From: Planctomycetota bacterium
Lineage (GTDB): Bacteria > Planctomycetota > PUPC01 > JACPCR01
NCBI GenBank assembly: GCA_030740295.1
Contig: JASLXP010001076.1
Span: forward strand, 1-6,142
Direction of reading: 5' to 3'
Length of the DNA stretch: 6,142 nt
The notes below the pieces were generated by a model. The model was not told where the DNA came from and searched no databases. It worked only from the letters and a program-made list of their open reading frames with translations. Below, in pieces: positions 1 through 4,790 of the stretch. Position numbers and translations under genes: made by a program. Numbering within the stretch: position 1 is the first letter of the stretch; every line of letters begins with the position of its first letter.

Positions 1-821
1 GTGTTTTCGGTGAGACCGCATTCGTCCAGAACTGCCAGAAGCTCTCCGATCATGTCATCCGCTTCGGCACACATGGCGAAGTAAATTCTTCGCACCAGCC
101 GGACGGTTTCTTCGTCAAACCCGTTGCGCCAGCCTTTCGCTTTCTTCTGATACTCGTTGGCGGGGTGGTTCGTTTCATCGAGCGGCGGCACATCTACCAG
201 CTCATCGGGGATTCTTTCAAGCCAGTACTCGTTGGTGTGAAACGCAGCATGAACCAGGCCGGGGTTCAGACAAAGAAAGAAGGGCTGTTGCTCTCCCGAT
301 TCATCACTGTTTGCAGTGTCAACTTTCTGGCGCAGAAATTCCGCGGCCTGGTCGAACATGTTCCAATCCCGGGCGTGACAACGGCGTTCCCGATTGGGGG
401 CGACTCTGATGTCCTGCGCACCATCGTCGTTCATCACTGGACGAAAGGCCGTATTGAGGGGTTCGAGCATATCGGCCACACGGTTCATGACGCTGTGGGT
501 GCCCGTCAGGTGATCGCCGTGTTTGCCGAGCAACTTGACGTCATGCGTGGGCCGCAGAGCCTTGCAGTAAGTCCACATGCCGGTTTCGAGGCCTTTGTAA
601 TTGTTCCAGCTTTCGCACTCGTGGGTGTAAGTGCCCGACAACATATTCGCCCGCGAGGGACAGCAGATGGGATTAGTGCAATACGTGTTGGCAAAGCGAG
701 TGCCCCGCGCTGCGAGCGCATCGATGTTCGGGGTAGCGTCCTTCATGGCCGGGCGGAAGTCCTGGCATCCGAGCATGCGCCCGTCCCAGCTTTCGGCATG
801 AATCATCAGAATGTTCTGCAT
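1..821 (-). CDS. ARSK-like sulfatase (type I, formylglycine-dependent), C-terminus beyond the left window edge
   Basis: The 273 visible residues are the N-terminal part of an alkaline-phosphatase-fold sulfatase, which hydrolyses sulfate esters from sugars. The signature C-C-P-S-R lies at residues 53-57, with Cys53 the residue expected to be oxidised to formylglycine. It sits in NPICCPSRANMLSG and is followed by ESWNNYKGL (70-78). GK at 99-100 and GTHS at 107-110 supply the likely catalytic Lys100 and His109. FHTNEYWLE (194-202) and YFAMCAEADDMIGE (257-270) also match, from memory, human arylsulfatase K, a glucuronate-2-sulfatase; hence the subfamily call. The usual N-terminal Asp-Asp metal ligands are replaced by Glu10-Ser11 (HAESWDGR); ARSK has Asp-Ser there. 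The start at 821 has AGGAG 7 nt upstream, and an in-frame stop about 11 codons further up excludes a signal peptide, so the protein is probably cytoplasmic. It lies 98 nt downstream of the BNR_4 gene on the same strand, probably co-transcribed. The sulfatase call is near certain; exact substrate is inferred. Confidence 0.93.
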   Translation of the reverse strand, partial: MQNILMIHAESWDGRMLGCQDFRPAMKDATPNIDALAARGTRFANTYCTNPICCPSRANMLSGTYTHECESWNNYKGLETGMWTYCKALRPTHDVKLLGKHGDHLTGTHSVMNRVADMLEPLNTAFRPVMNDDGAQDIRVAPNRERRCHARDWNMFDQAAEFLRQKVDTANSDESGEQQPFFLCLNPGLVHAAFHTNEYWLERIPDELVDVPPLDETNHPANEYQKKAKGWRNGFDEETVRLVRRIYFAMCAEADDMIGELLAVLDECGLTEN

Positions 822-828
822 CGTGTGT

Positions 829-833
829 CTCCT
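829..833 (-). promoter_or_regulatory. Ribosome binding site of the sulfatase gene
   Basis: AGGAG on the minus strand, 7 nt before the ATG at 821. It fixes the sulfatase start at a position that gives no signal peptide. Confidence 0.7.
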
Positions 834-919
834 GTGTTGTTTCAGTATCGGTCATCCGAGCGGCTTGCTGGAAAGGCCACTACCGCGGCCCTGGTTGCCT
901 CGGTTGGATGAGTTCTGAT

Positions 920-2368
920 TCAGTGGCTGCCACCGATTTTGTAGAGCACCAGGTCGCTGTTCTCCGGCAATTGCCCTTTCCTGGGTCGATCGCGGTTCGA
1001 CCCGAGGGTTTCCCAGCGCAGCACGTAGAGGCCTGACGGATCTGGAGCCTCGCCGATGTCCTCGGACCAGTTGGTCCGCATGCCCGGGAAACCGGACACC
1101 GTCTTTGTCAAACCTTTCGGGAATCGGGGCGGTTGGACGGAACGCGGCCCAACACCGGCGGGTTCAAGTGTCTCCTCGTCGACCACCAGCAGTCCTTTCC
1201 CTTCTTTCCAATGACCGTAGGGCAGAGCGAGTTTGCCTTCACCATGCTGCTGGATGGTACCCAGTCTCAACCAGGTCCCGAACGTGCTGGGGCCGGAACC
1301 GCCTCCGCGAAAGATGTGGCGATGCTCCCAGTTGGAGATCTGCCGAATCAGCCAGTTACCGTTCTCGAAACGGGCCGCGAAGGCCTGTGTGTTGCCTGCT
1401 TTGTCATGCTTATGATAAGTCACCACCACGCGGCTCTTGCTGTCAAAGCTGAACTTGTGGCAGCCGTTGATGATCCCGCCCTTCACCGGGACAGGGTCCA
1501 CGACCGTCCCCTTGCTCTGAATTGTGATGGGCAACTCCAATGGCTTACCGGCAGCATTCTCCCAGTGGATCAGGTCGCGGCTGCGGGCGTAGGAAAGGTC
1601 GTGGTTGGTCGCGGCGTCAGGGGTCTCGCGCCAGACCCAAAGGAGGTGATACCGCCCGTCAGGTCCGAGCCGAGGGCCGTTCTGGTAGGCATTGCGTTTC
1701 CCGAGGCCCGAGATCAGTGGTCTGTTCAGAAAACGCCGCCAGCTCCGTGTCTTAGCGTCATAGGCATTGTAGATCTCAACACCGTTGCCGCTGGCACCGT
1801 CTCGGTAGTGGAAGAGCAGCTTCCCGTTCGGCGCCCGCATGAATTTGGGGTAAGTGCAGCGCCGCTCGTCTTTGCCAACCATGGCGACCACCTGCTTCAT
1901 GGTGGTGATGTCCGCTGGTTTCTGCGAACGAAAATAGACGAGTGGATCTACGTGCATGTTGCCGGAAAGGTGGATGCAGCCTTCCTCATCGACAGCCATG
2001 GTGATGTAGTTGTGCGAATCCCATCCCTGAATGGTGCTGCCCTTTCCTCTTCGGTAGGTCTCTGACGAGGATGGAAGGATCGCTTTGGTGAATTCTTTTT
2101 CCGACAGCTTGCGCATGCCCACGACCATACGGCGGTCGGCGTTGTAGTAGGCTACGTACTGTCTGTCGCCATGGGTGAGCAGGCAGAATCCCACCCGTAC
2201 GGCAGACCATATCTTGTCTATAACGACCTTCTCCAAGACTTCAGTTCTTTGCTTCCGCTGTGTTGATCCCTTTCTGCTCGCCTCTCCTGTTTCCGATACA
2301 CCGTGTGCGCAGAGGATCAAGGCGGCCAGGGCTGAGGCCGTCACATTGCGGAATCGATTGCTGGTCAT
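920..2368 (-). CDS. Secreted BNR_4-family beta-propeller protein, possible uronate polysaccharide lyase (PL24/PL25-like)
   Basis: This 482-residue protein has a signal peptide (Arg5/Arg7, then hydrophobic ASALAALILCAHG, 11-23), so it is exported. From about residue 50 it matches the BNR_4 family, a seven-bladed beta-propeller. Typical blocks are DSHNYITMAVDEEGCIHLSG (117-136), a YRDGASGNG block (188-196), NAYDAKTRSW (201-210), then PDGRYHLLWVWRE (236-248) and NHDLSYARSRDLIHWE (255-270). His119 and His139 are 20 residues apart and Tyr173 and Arg189 are 16 apart. As I recall, the PL25 ulvan lyase PLSV_3936 uses His123/His143/Tyr188/Arg204 and PL24 LOR_107 has a similar set, so a beta-eliminating lyase is plausible. 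Many BNR_4 members are annotated only as hypothetical, so activity is inference. The ATG at 2368 follows AAGGA by 4 nt and overlaps the stop of a possible 55-codon ORF as ATGA. The ARSK-like sulfatase gene follows 98 nt downstream, consistent with a shared transcript. Confidence 0.9.
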   Translation of the reverse strand: MTSNRFRNVTASALAALILCAHGVSETGEASRKGSTQRKQRTEVLEKVVIDKIWSAVRVGFCLLTHGDRQYVAYYNADRRMVVGMRKLSEKEFTKAILPSSSETYRRGKGSTIQGWDSHNYITMAVDEEGCIHLSGNMHVDPLVYFRSQKPADITTMKQVVAMVGKDERRCTYPKFMRAPNGKLLFHYRDGASGNGVEIYNAYDAKTRSWRRFLNRPLISGLGKRNAYQNGPRLGPDGRYHLLWVWRETPDAATNHDLSYARSRDLIHWENAAGKPLELPITIQSKGTVVDPVPVKGGIINGCHKFSFDSKSRVVVTYHKHDKAGNTQAFAARFENGNWLIRQISNWEHRHIFRGGGSGPSTFGTWLRLGTIQQHGEGKLALPYGHWKEGKGLLVVDEETLEPAGVGPRSVQPPRFPKGLTKTVSGFPGMRTNWSEDIGEAPDPSGLYVLRWETLGSNRDRPRKGQLPENSDLVLYKIGGSH

Positions 2369-2532
2369 CTGTTCCTTGTGTCAGGTGTTGCGCGCCTCGC
2401 GTGGGCTGGAGCGAATAGGGCTTTCAGCGACTGCGTTTGGTCGGCACTGTAGCAACCGAGCCGGACGTTGTCCCACTGGTCTAATGCCGCGAAGTTAAGC
2501 CGCTGAGCCTCTGACCTCTTAATCGTTATCAT
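2365..2532 (-). CDS. Possible small protein of 55 residues, overlapping the BNR_4 start (ATGA)
   Basis: An ORF from ATG at 2532 to TGA at 2365-2367 lies directly upstream of the BNR_4 gene, and its stop shares bases with that gene's ATG (ATGA). This arrangement often signals translational coupling. The predicted product begins MITIKRSEAQ, has a middle segment FAALDQWDNVRLGCYSADQ (14-32) and ends in a basic tail (HARRATPDTRNR). I recognise no family, and there is no signal peptide or membrane segment. There is no clear Shine-Dalgarno before the ATG, and the same frame stays open upstream through the palindrome at 2566-2636 to a TAA near 2640, so the openness could be chance. It may be a real leader or small gene, the tail of a decayed gene, or simply the untranslated leader of the BNR_4 gene. 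Confidence 0.27.
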   Translation of the reverse strand: MITIKRSEAQRLNFAALDQWDNVRLGCYSADQTQSLKALFAPAHARRATPDTRNR

Positions 2533-2565
2533 GCGGCAGCCGTTGGCCGCAACCGAGGGATTCTT

Positions 2566-2636
2566 ACCACAGATAGCAAGGCCATCCCACGGATTAAAAC
2601 CGCTTTAGTCCGTGGGATGGCTTTGCTATTCGTGGT
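2566..2636. repeat. 71-nt near-perfect palindrome (REP/MITE-like or terminator-like hairpin)
   Basis: The left arm 2566-2593 and right arm 2609-2636 are complementary over 28 bp with three mismatches, two adjacent near the outer end and one mid-arm. The middle adds TTAAA/TTTAG pairs (2594-2598 with 2604-2608, one wobble), giving about 33 pairs around a 5-nt loop (2599-2603). The core on both arms is CCATCCCACGGA or its complement. Such long, slightly degenerate arms suggest a dispersed palindromic element or a small non-autonomous mobile remnant. It lies in the divergent region, upstream of the BNR_4 gene. No T-run follows on either strand, which argues against a standard intrinsic terminator. 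I see no flanking target duplication. Confidence 0.8.
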
Positions 2637-2998
2637 GCTTATCCGACTGAGGGTACACGCACATGACGGAAAAGTTCAGCAGTAAATCTCTAATCCTTCA
2701 CTTAATCGAAAGTGCCGTAGGCGGGCTCTGTCGCTTATCACGTTCACCTGGATACGCGTGTCATGCTTCATGGAACTCAGTTCTGGTGGAAGACTGATAT
2801 ATCATCATAGCTCAACTCGATAGGCTCAATATCACGGTACTTTCCCGGGCGCGCCGGGGTCTCGCCAGGCCTGATCAGCTACTCCGCACAAGATTCGCGT
2901 ATCGGGTGTGTCATAACAGGCCACGATGCAGGGGGATCCAGATTCACCCGGTTATAAGAATCGAGTCAGGCTATTCCCTTTAGTCTTGCCTTTAATCC

Positions 2999-3205
2999 TT
3001 ACTTTTCTGCATCCGCCCTTAAATCTATGGTTCTTGTCCAGCACTGATCAAGCTTCACGACAACGTCCTGACCCTTCGGCCCCAGGTCAGTCTTGACGGT
3101 CTTACTGACGCCATCGACTACAACATTGACCTGATAATCGCCATGAGATTCCCGGACATAGGCCCTTCCTCCTTTGCAGTTCCAAAGAACCGGGGTCTGA
3201 GAGGG
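2999..3205 (-). pseudogene. C-terminal fragment of an unidentified protein, no start codon
   Basis: A minus-strand frame of 68 codons runs from just after a TAA at 3206-3208 to a TAA at 2999-3001 and has no ATG, GTG or TTG near its beginning. The translation has the alternating polar/hydrophobic pattern of beta-strands: RAYVRESHGDYQVNVVV (14-30), then DGVSKTVKTDLG (31-42), then GQDVVVKLD (45-53) and RTIDLRAD (58-65). This resembles the terminal beta-sandwich of a larger extracellular enzyme, but I cannot name the family. The lack of a start and the stop directly upstream suggest the end of a gene whose front part is lost or frameshifted. It lies far upstream of, and on the same strand as, the BNR_4 gene. 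It could still be a chance frame. Confidence 0.38.
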
Positions 3206-3394
3206 TTATTCATTCTTGCATGGGGCCTGTGGATGTTGGAGCTGGGTGCGGATGTAGGGGATAGGGTAACCCAGCGGACGGCCTTTTCATCTTCTCTATT
3301 CCATCCTATTTCCTGGGCGCCCTGTAAACTTTGATCTCGCAGAGGCGACCGAGGTCGTTGATCGTCCGATCGGCGCTTGACGGTGGCATCCAGA

Positions 3395-3438
3395 TGAAAC
3401 AACAATGTTAGAAACAGAGTTGTTTCAGGCGTAGCCTG
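3395..3438 (+). promoter_or_regulatory. Two adjacent hairpins in the esterase upstream region
   Basis: TGAAACAAC (3395-3403) pairs perfectly with GTTGTTTCA (3419-3427), a 9-bp stem with a 15-nt loop. Directly adjoining, and competing for two bases, CAGGC (3426-3430) pairs with GCCTG (3434-3438) around a 3-nt loop. The pair ends 28 nt before the esterase ATG. They could be alternative RNA structures in the 5' leader or a binding site for a dyad-recognising regulator. No function can be assigned. Confidence 0.35.
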
Positions 3439-3466
3439 GTGTGAGACAGAAACCCGCGACGACGAA

Positions 3467-4306
3467 ATGAAGACTCCAACTCTGGTAGCGTTGGCTACAA
3501 TCTCCATCGGCCGGATACATCCCCTTTGCAGCGAGCCAGCTCCGATGACGACCGATGTGAGCTTTGTGGCGAAGTGTGACCGCACGGAACAAAAGTACGT
3601 GTTAGTCCTCCCGGCATCATTCAAGCCGGAGGAGGCGCATGATGTTCTCATTGCGCTGCATGGGCACGGATCGGATCGCTGGCAGTTTGTTAAGCAGGAT
3701 CGCGATGAATGCCGGGCAGCCAGAGACGTGGCAGCCAGGCACAGGATGATCTTTGTTTCACCGGACTACCGGGCCAAGACTTCATGGATGGGTCCAAAGG
3801 CTGAGGCGGACGTAGTTCAGATCATCGAGGATCTCAAGAAAAAGTACCGCATATCGCGAGTAATCTTATGCGGCGCATCCATGGGCGGTGCTTCGAGTCT
3901 TGCGTTCGCCGTCCTGCACCCGAAGCTGATTGATGGCGTCGCCTCGATGAACGGCACGGCAAACTTCCTGGAGTATGAAAACTTTCAGGCAGCGATCTCG
4001 GAATCGTTCGGAGGTACCAAGGAGCAACTGCCTCTCGAATACAAGAAGCGCAGCGCCGAGTATTGGCCGGAGAAGCTGACCATGCCGGTCGGGCTGGCGG
4101 TTTCAGGTAAAGACAAGAGTGTACCACCCCAGAGCGTGCTGCGACTGGCGAAGGTGCTGGCGTCCATCAGCCATCCCAGAGTGAAGCTCATTTACCGGCC
4201 GGAAATGGGACACTCCACATCGTACGAGGACGCGGTAGCTGTTCTGGAGTTCATTGTCCGGAGCGCAGAAGCGAATGCGGAAGAGCCCGCTGATAGGGAT
4301 CCCTAG
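3467..4306 (+). CDS. Alpha/beta-hydrolase (esterase / dienelactone-hydrolase-like serine hydrolase)
   Basis: The 279-residue product has a full alpha/beta-hydrolase core. An oxyanion-hole segment LIALHGHGSDR lies at 61-71. The nucleophile elbow is G-A-S-M-G-G (136-141) with Ser138. An acid candidate is Asp216 in SGKDKSVPP (213-221), and His249 sits in PEMGHSTSYED (245-255). It should hydrolyse ester bonds, perhaps acetyl or feruloyl groups on a polysaccharide given its neighbours; substrate is inference. The N-terminus (MKTPTLVALATISIG) looks like a weak signal peptide, but Arg16 follows a hydrophobic run of only 11 residues. No Shine-Dalgarno is evident before the ATG at 3467, and Met27 (ATG at 3545) is an alternative start that would give a cytoplasmic enzyme. 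The gene stands alone: about 1.1 kb separates it from the divergent BNR_4 gene and 484 nt from the lyase-like gene downstream on the same strand. Confidence 0.87.
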   Translation: MKTPTLVALATISIGRIHPLCSEPAPMTTDVSFVAKCDRTEQKYVLVLPASFKPEEAHDVLIALHGHGSDRWQFVKQDRDECRAARDVAARHRMIFVSPDYRAKTSWMGPKAEADVVQIIEDLKKKYRISRVILCGASMGGASSLAFAVLHPKLIDGVASMNGTANFLEYENFQAAISESFGGTKEQLPLEYKKRSAEYWPEKLTMPVGLAVSGKDKSVPPQSVLRLAKVLASISHPRVKLIYRPEMGHSTSYEDAVAVLEFIVRSAEANAEEPADRDP

Positions 4307-4353
4307 TGCTTGAGTTTGGAGGGGTCTTCAAGGATTCAGCGCTGTCTGTGTAG

Positions 4354-4372
4354 CTGCGGCCTCTCGCCGCAG
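4354..4372 (+). terminator. Hairpin after the esterase gene, possible terminator
   Basis: CTGCGGC (4354-4360) and GCCGCAG (4366-4372) form a perfect 7-bp stem with a CTCTC loop, 47 nt after the esterase stop. The following bases are T-rich only in patches (TCTGCATTTCTGGTTTT), so it is at best a weak intrinsic terminator. It may equally be a dispersed repeat unit. Confidence 0.4.
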
Positions 4373-4542
4373 TCTGCATTTCTGGTTTTGGATGTTCTCG
4401 AAGATGCGGCGGTAGAAATTTGCCCGACTGTCGAAACCGATGGCGGGCATGCACATGTTCCCTAAGCAGTGCAGAAAGACAAAACCAACCAAGTTAACGG
4501 GGCCGCCAAGCCACCCCTTTGCCGTTGAATGCCCGGCCGGCT

Positions 4543-4564
4543 GGTCGGGATTGCGATCCCGGCC
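4543..4564. repeat. Short palindrome with TGCG loop
   Basis: GGTCGGGAT (4543-4551) pairs with ATCCCGGCC (4556-4564) around the tetraloop TGCG, 9 bp with one G-T wobble. Compact GC-rich palindromes like this are typical of REP-like intergenic repeats, but no second copy lies in the window. Confidence 0.5.
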
Positions 4565-4618
4565 TACGATACAGATGGATTTCCTGCTCCCTGCCAGTCT
4601 GGCGCCGCTTTATTCTCC

Positions 4619-4715
4619 CTTGGGCGCTCAGGCTCCCAGCCGGCGCCAACGCTGCGCGTCGGACGAAGAAGCCGGCAAGGGTGCCGGCGCCTTGGAAAAC
4701 CCACGAGCGCCCAGG
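4619..4715. repeat. Nested inverted-repeat block (about 97 nt, foldable)
   Basis: The outer arms TGGGCGCTC (4621-4629) and GAGCGCCCA (4705-4713) match perfectly and extend by two pairs, one a wobble, to 4619 and 4715. Inside, CCGGCGCC (4640-4647) can pair with GGTGCCGG (4680-4687) with one wobble. Alternatives compete: GCCGGCA (4671-4677) with TGCCGGC (4682-4688), and TGGCGCCG (4600-4607, outside the block) with CGGCGCCA (4641-4648). The innermost ACGC/GCGT (4649-4652/4656-4659) forms a small hairpin. This could be a structured RNA, a compound REP element or a cruciform-forming site. Confidence 0.5.
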
Positions 4716-4732
4716 AAAAACTACGGAGAGTC

Positions 4733-4762
4733 ATGGTCTTCTGGAACCCTGTCACCTGTTAA
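4733..4762 (+). CDS. Possible leader peptide MVFWNPVTC (9 residues) before the lyase-like gene
   Basis: A nine-codon ORF starts at ATG 4733 with GGAG 4 nt upstream (4725-4728) and ends with TAA at 4760-4762. It lies 28 nt before the lyase-like start and 2 nt before a hairpin that touches that gene's ribosome binding site. This resembles translational attenuators, where ribosomes on a leader open a downstream structure. Nine codons can easily arise by chance, so it is a suggestion only. Confidence 0.22.
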   Translation: MVFWNPVTC

Positions 4763-4764
4763 AC

Positions 4765-4783
4765 TCTGGTTTCTGCAACCAGG
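4765..4783 (+). promoter_or_regulatory. Hairpin masking part of the lyase Shine-Dalgarno
   Basis: CTGGTT (4766-4771) pairs perfectly with AACCAG (4777-4782) around a 5-nt loop, and T4765 can wobble with G4783. The 3' arm includes the A, G and G of the AGGAG at 4781-4785, so the folded form would hide much of the ribosome binding site of the gene at 4791. The stem is short and may not be stable alone. Confidence 0.38.
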
Positions 4784-4785
4784 AG
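4781..4785 (+). promoter_or_regulatory. Ribosome binding site of the lyase-like gene
   Basis: AGGAG with 5 nt spacing to the ATG at 4791. It supports that start, which gives a clean signal peptide. Confidence 0.75.
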
Positions 4786-4790
4786 AGAAG

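Larger units (their letters stand above)
2637..3466. other. Gene-poor divergent region between the BNR_4 and esterase genes
   Basis: No intact gene could be supported in this stretch of about 830 nt. The part from 2640 to 3000 is visibly more AT-rich than the flanking genes. On the minus strand it holds short protein-like reading frames broken by stops. The most convincing is 2999-3205, listed separately. Two further overlapping frames at 2832-2951 and 2777-2878 could be one reading frame broken by a shift near 2840-2870; the second ends with the peptide KYRDIEPIELSYDDISVFHQN split over two frames' junction. The section 3206-3394 shows nothing recognisable. Promoters for both divergent blocks should lie somewhere here, but no convincing -35/-10 pair was found. 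TTGACG at 3377-3382 lacks a suitable -10 box. Confidence 0.6.
4307..4790. other. 484-nt intergenic region rich in inverted repeats
   Basis: No full-length gene is supported between the esterase and the lyase-like gene. The stretch holds a hairpin at 4354-4372, a hairpin at 4543-4564, a nested inverted-repeat block at 4619-4715 built from CCGGC/GGCGCC units, and a possible leader peptide with a hairpin at 4733-4783. A minus-strand frame of 40 codons (4328-4450) has a protein-like first half (MPAIGFDSRANFYRRIFENI) but its second half reads through the 4354-4372 hairpin, so it is not called as a gene. Longer open frames here are a by-product of the GC-rich palindromes. Confidence 0.65.

Noticed and set aside
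873..892. Hairpin between the BNR_4 and sulfatase genes (minus strand)
   Set aside because: The stem needs two wobble pairs in eight and is followed by only three T residues; too weak to call as a terminator.
165..911. Long plus-strand open frame of 248 codons
   Set aside because: It is antisense to the sulfatase, whose minus-strand translation shows the full C-C-P-S-R and other family motifs.
1133..2065. Plus-strand open frame of 310 codons
   Set aside because: Antisense shadow of the BNR_4 gene, which has a signal peptide, family blocks and a ribosome binding site.
2844..2858. CCCGG/CCGGG hairpin containing an AscI-type 8-mer
   Set aside because: A 5-bp stem of pure G/C is expected by chance and has no link to a gene.
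2832..2951. GESGSP in a minus-strand frame, resembling the trypsin GDSGGP motif
   Set aside because: The frame is only 39 codons, is bounded by stops, and shows no His or Asp motif of a serine protease nearby.
3377..3410. TTGACG with a possible promoter before the esterase
   Set aside because: No -10-like hexamer occurs at 16-18 nt spacing; the closest is poor and about 20 nt away.
3118..3651. Minus-strand open frame of 177 codons
   Set aside because: It overlaps the esterase start, has low-complexity Ser/Arg-rich translation, no recognisable motif, and conflicts with the more protein-like frame at 2999-3205.
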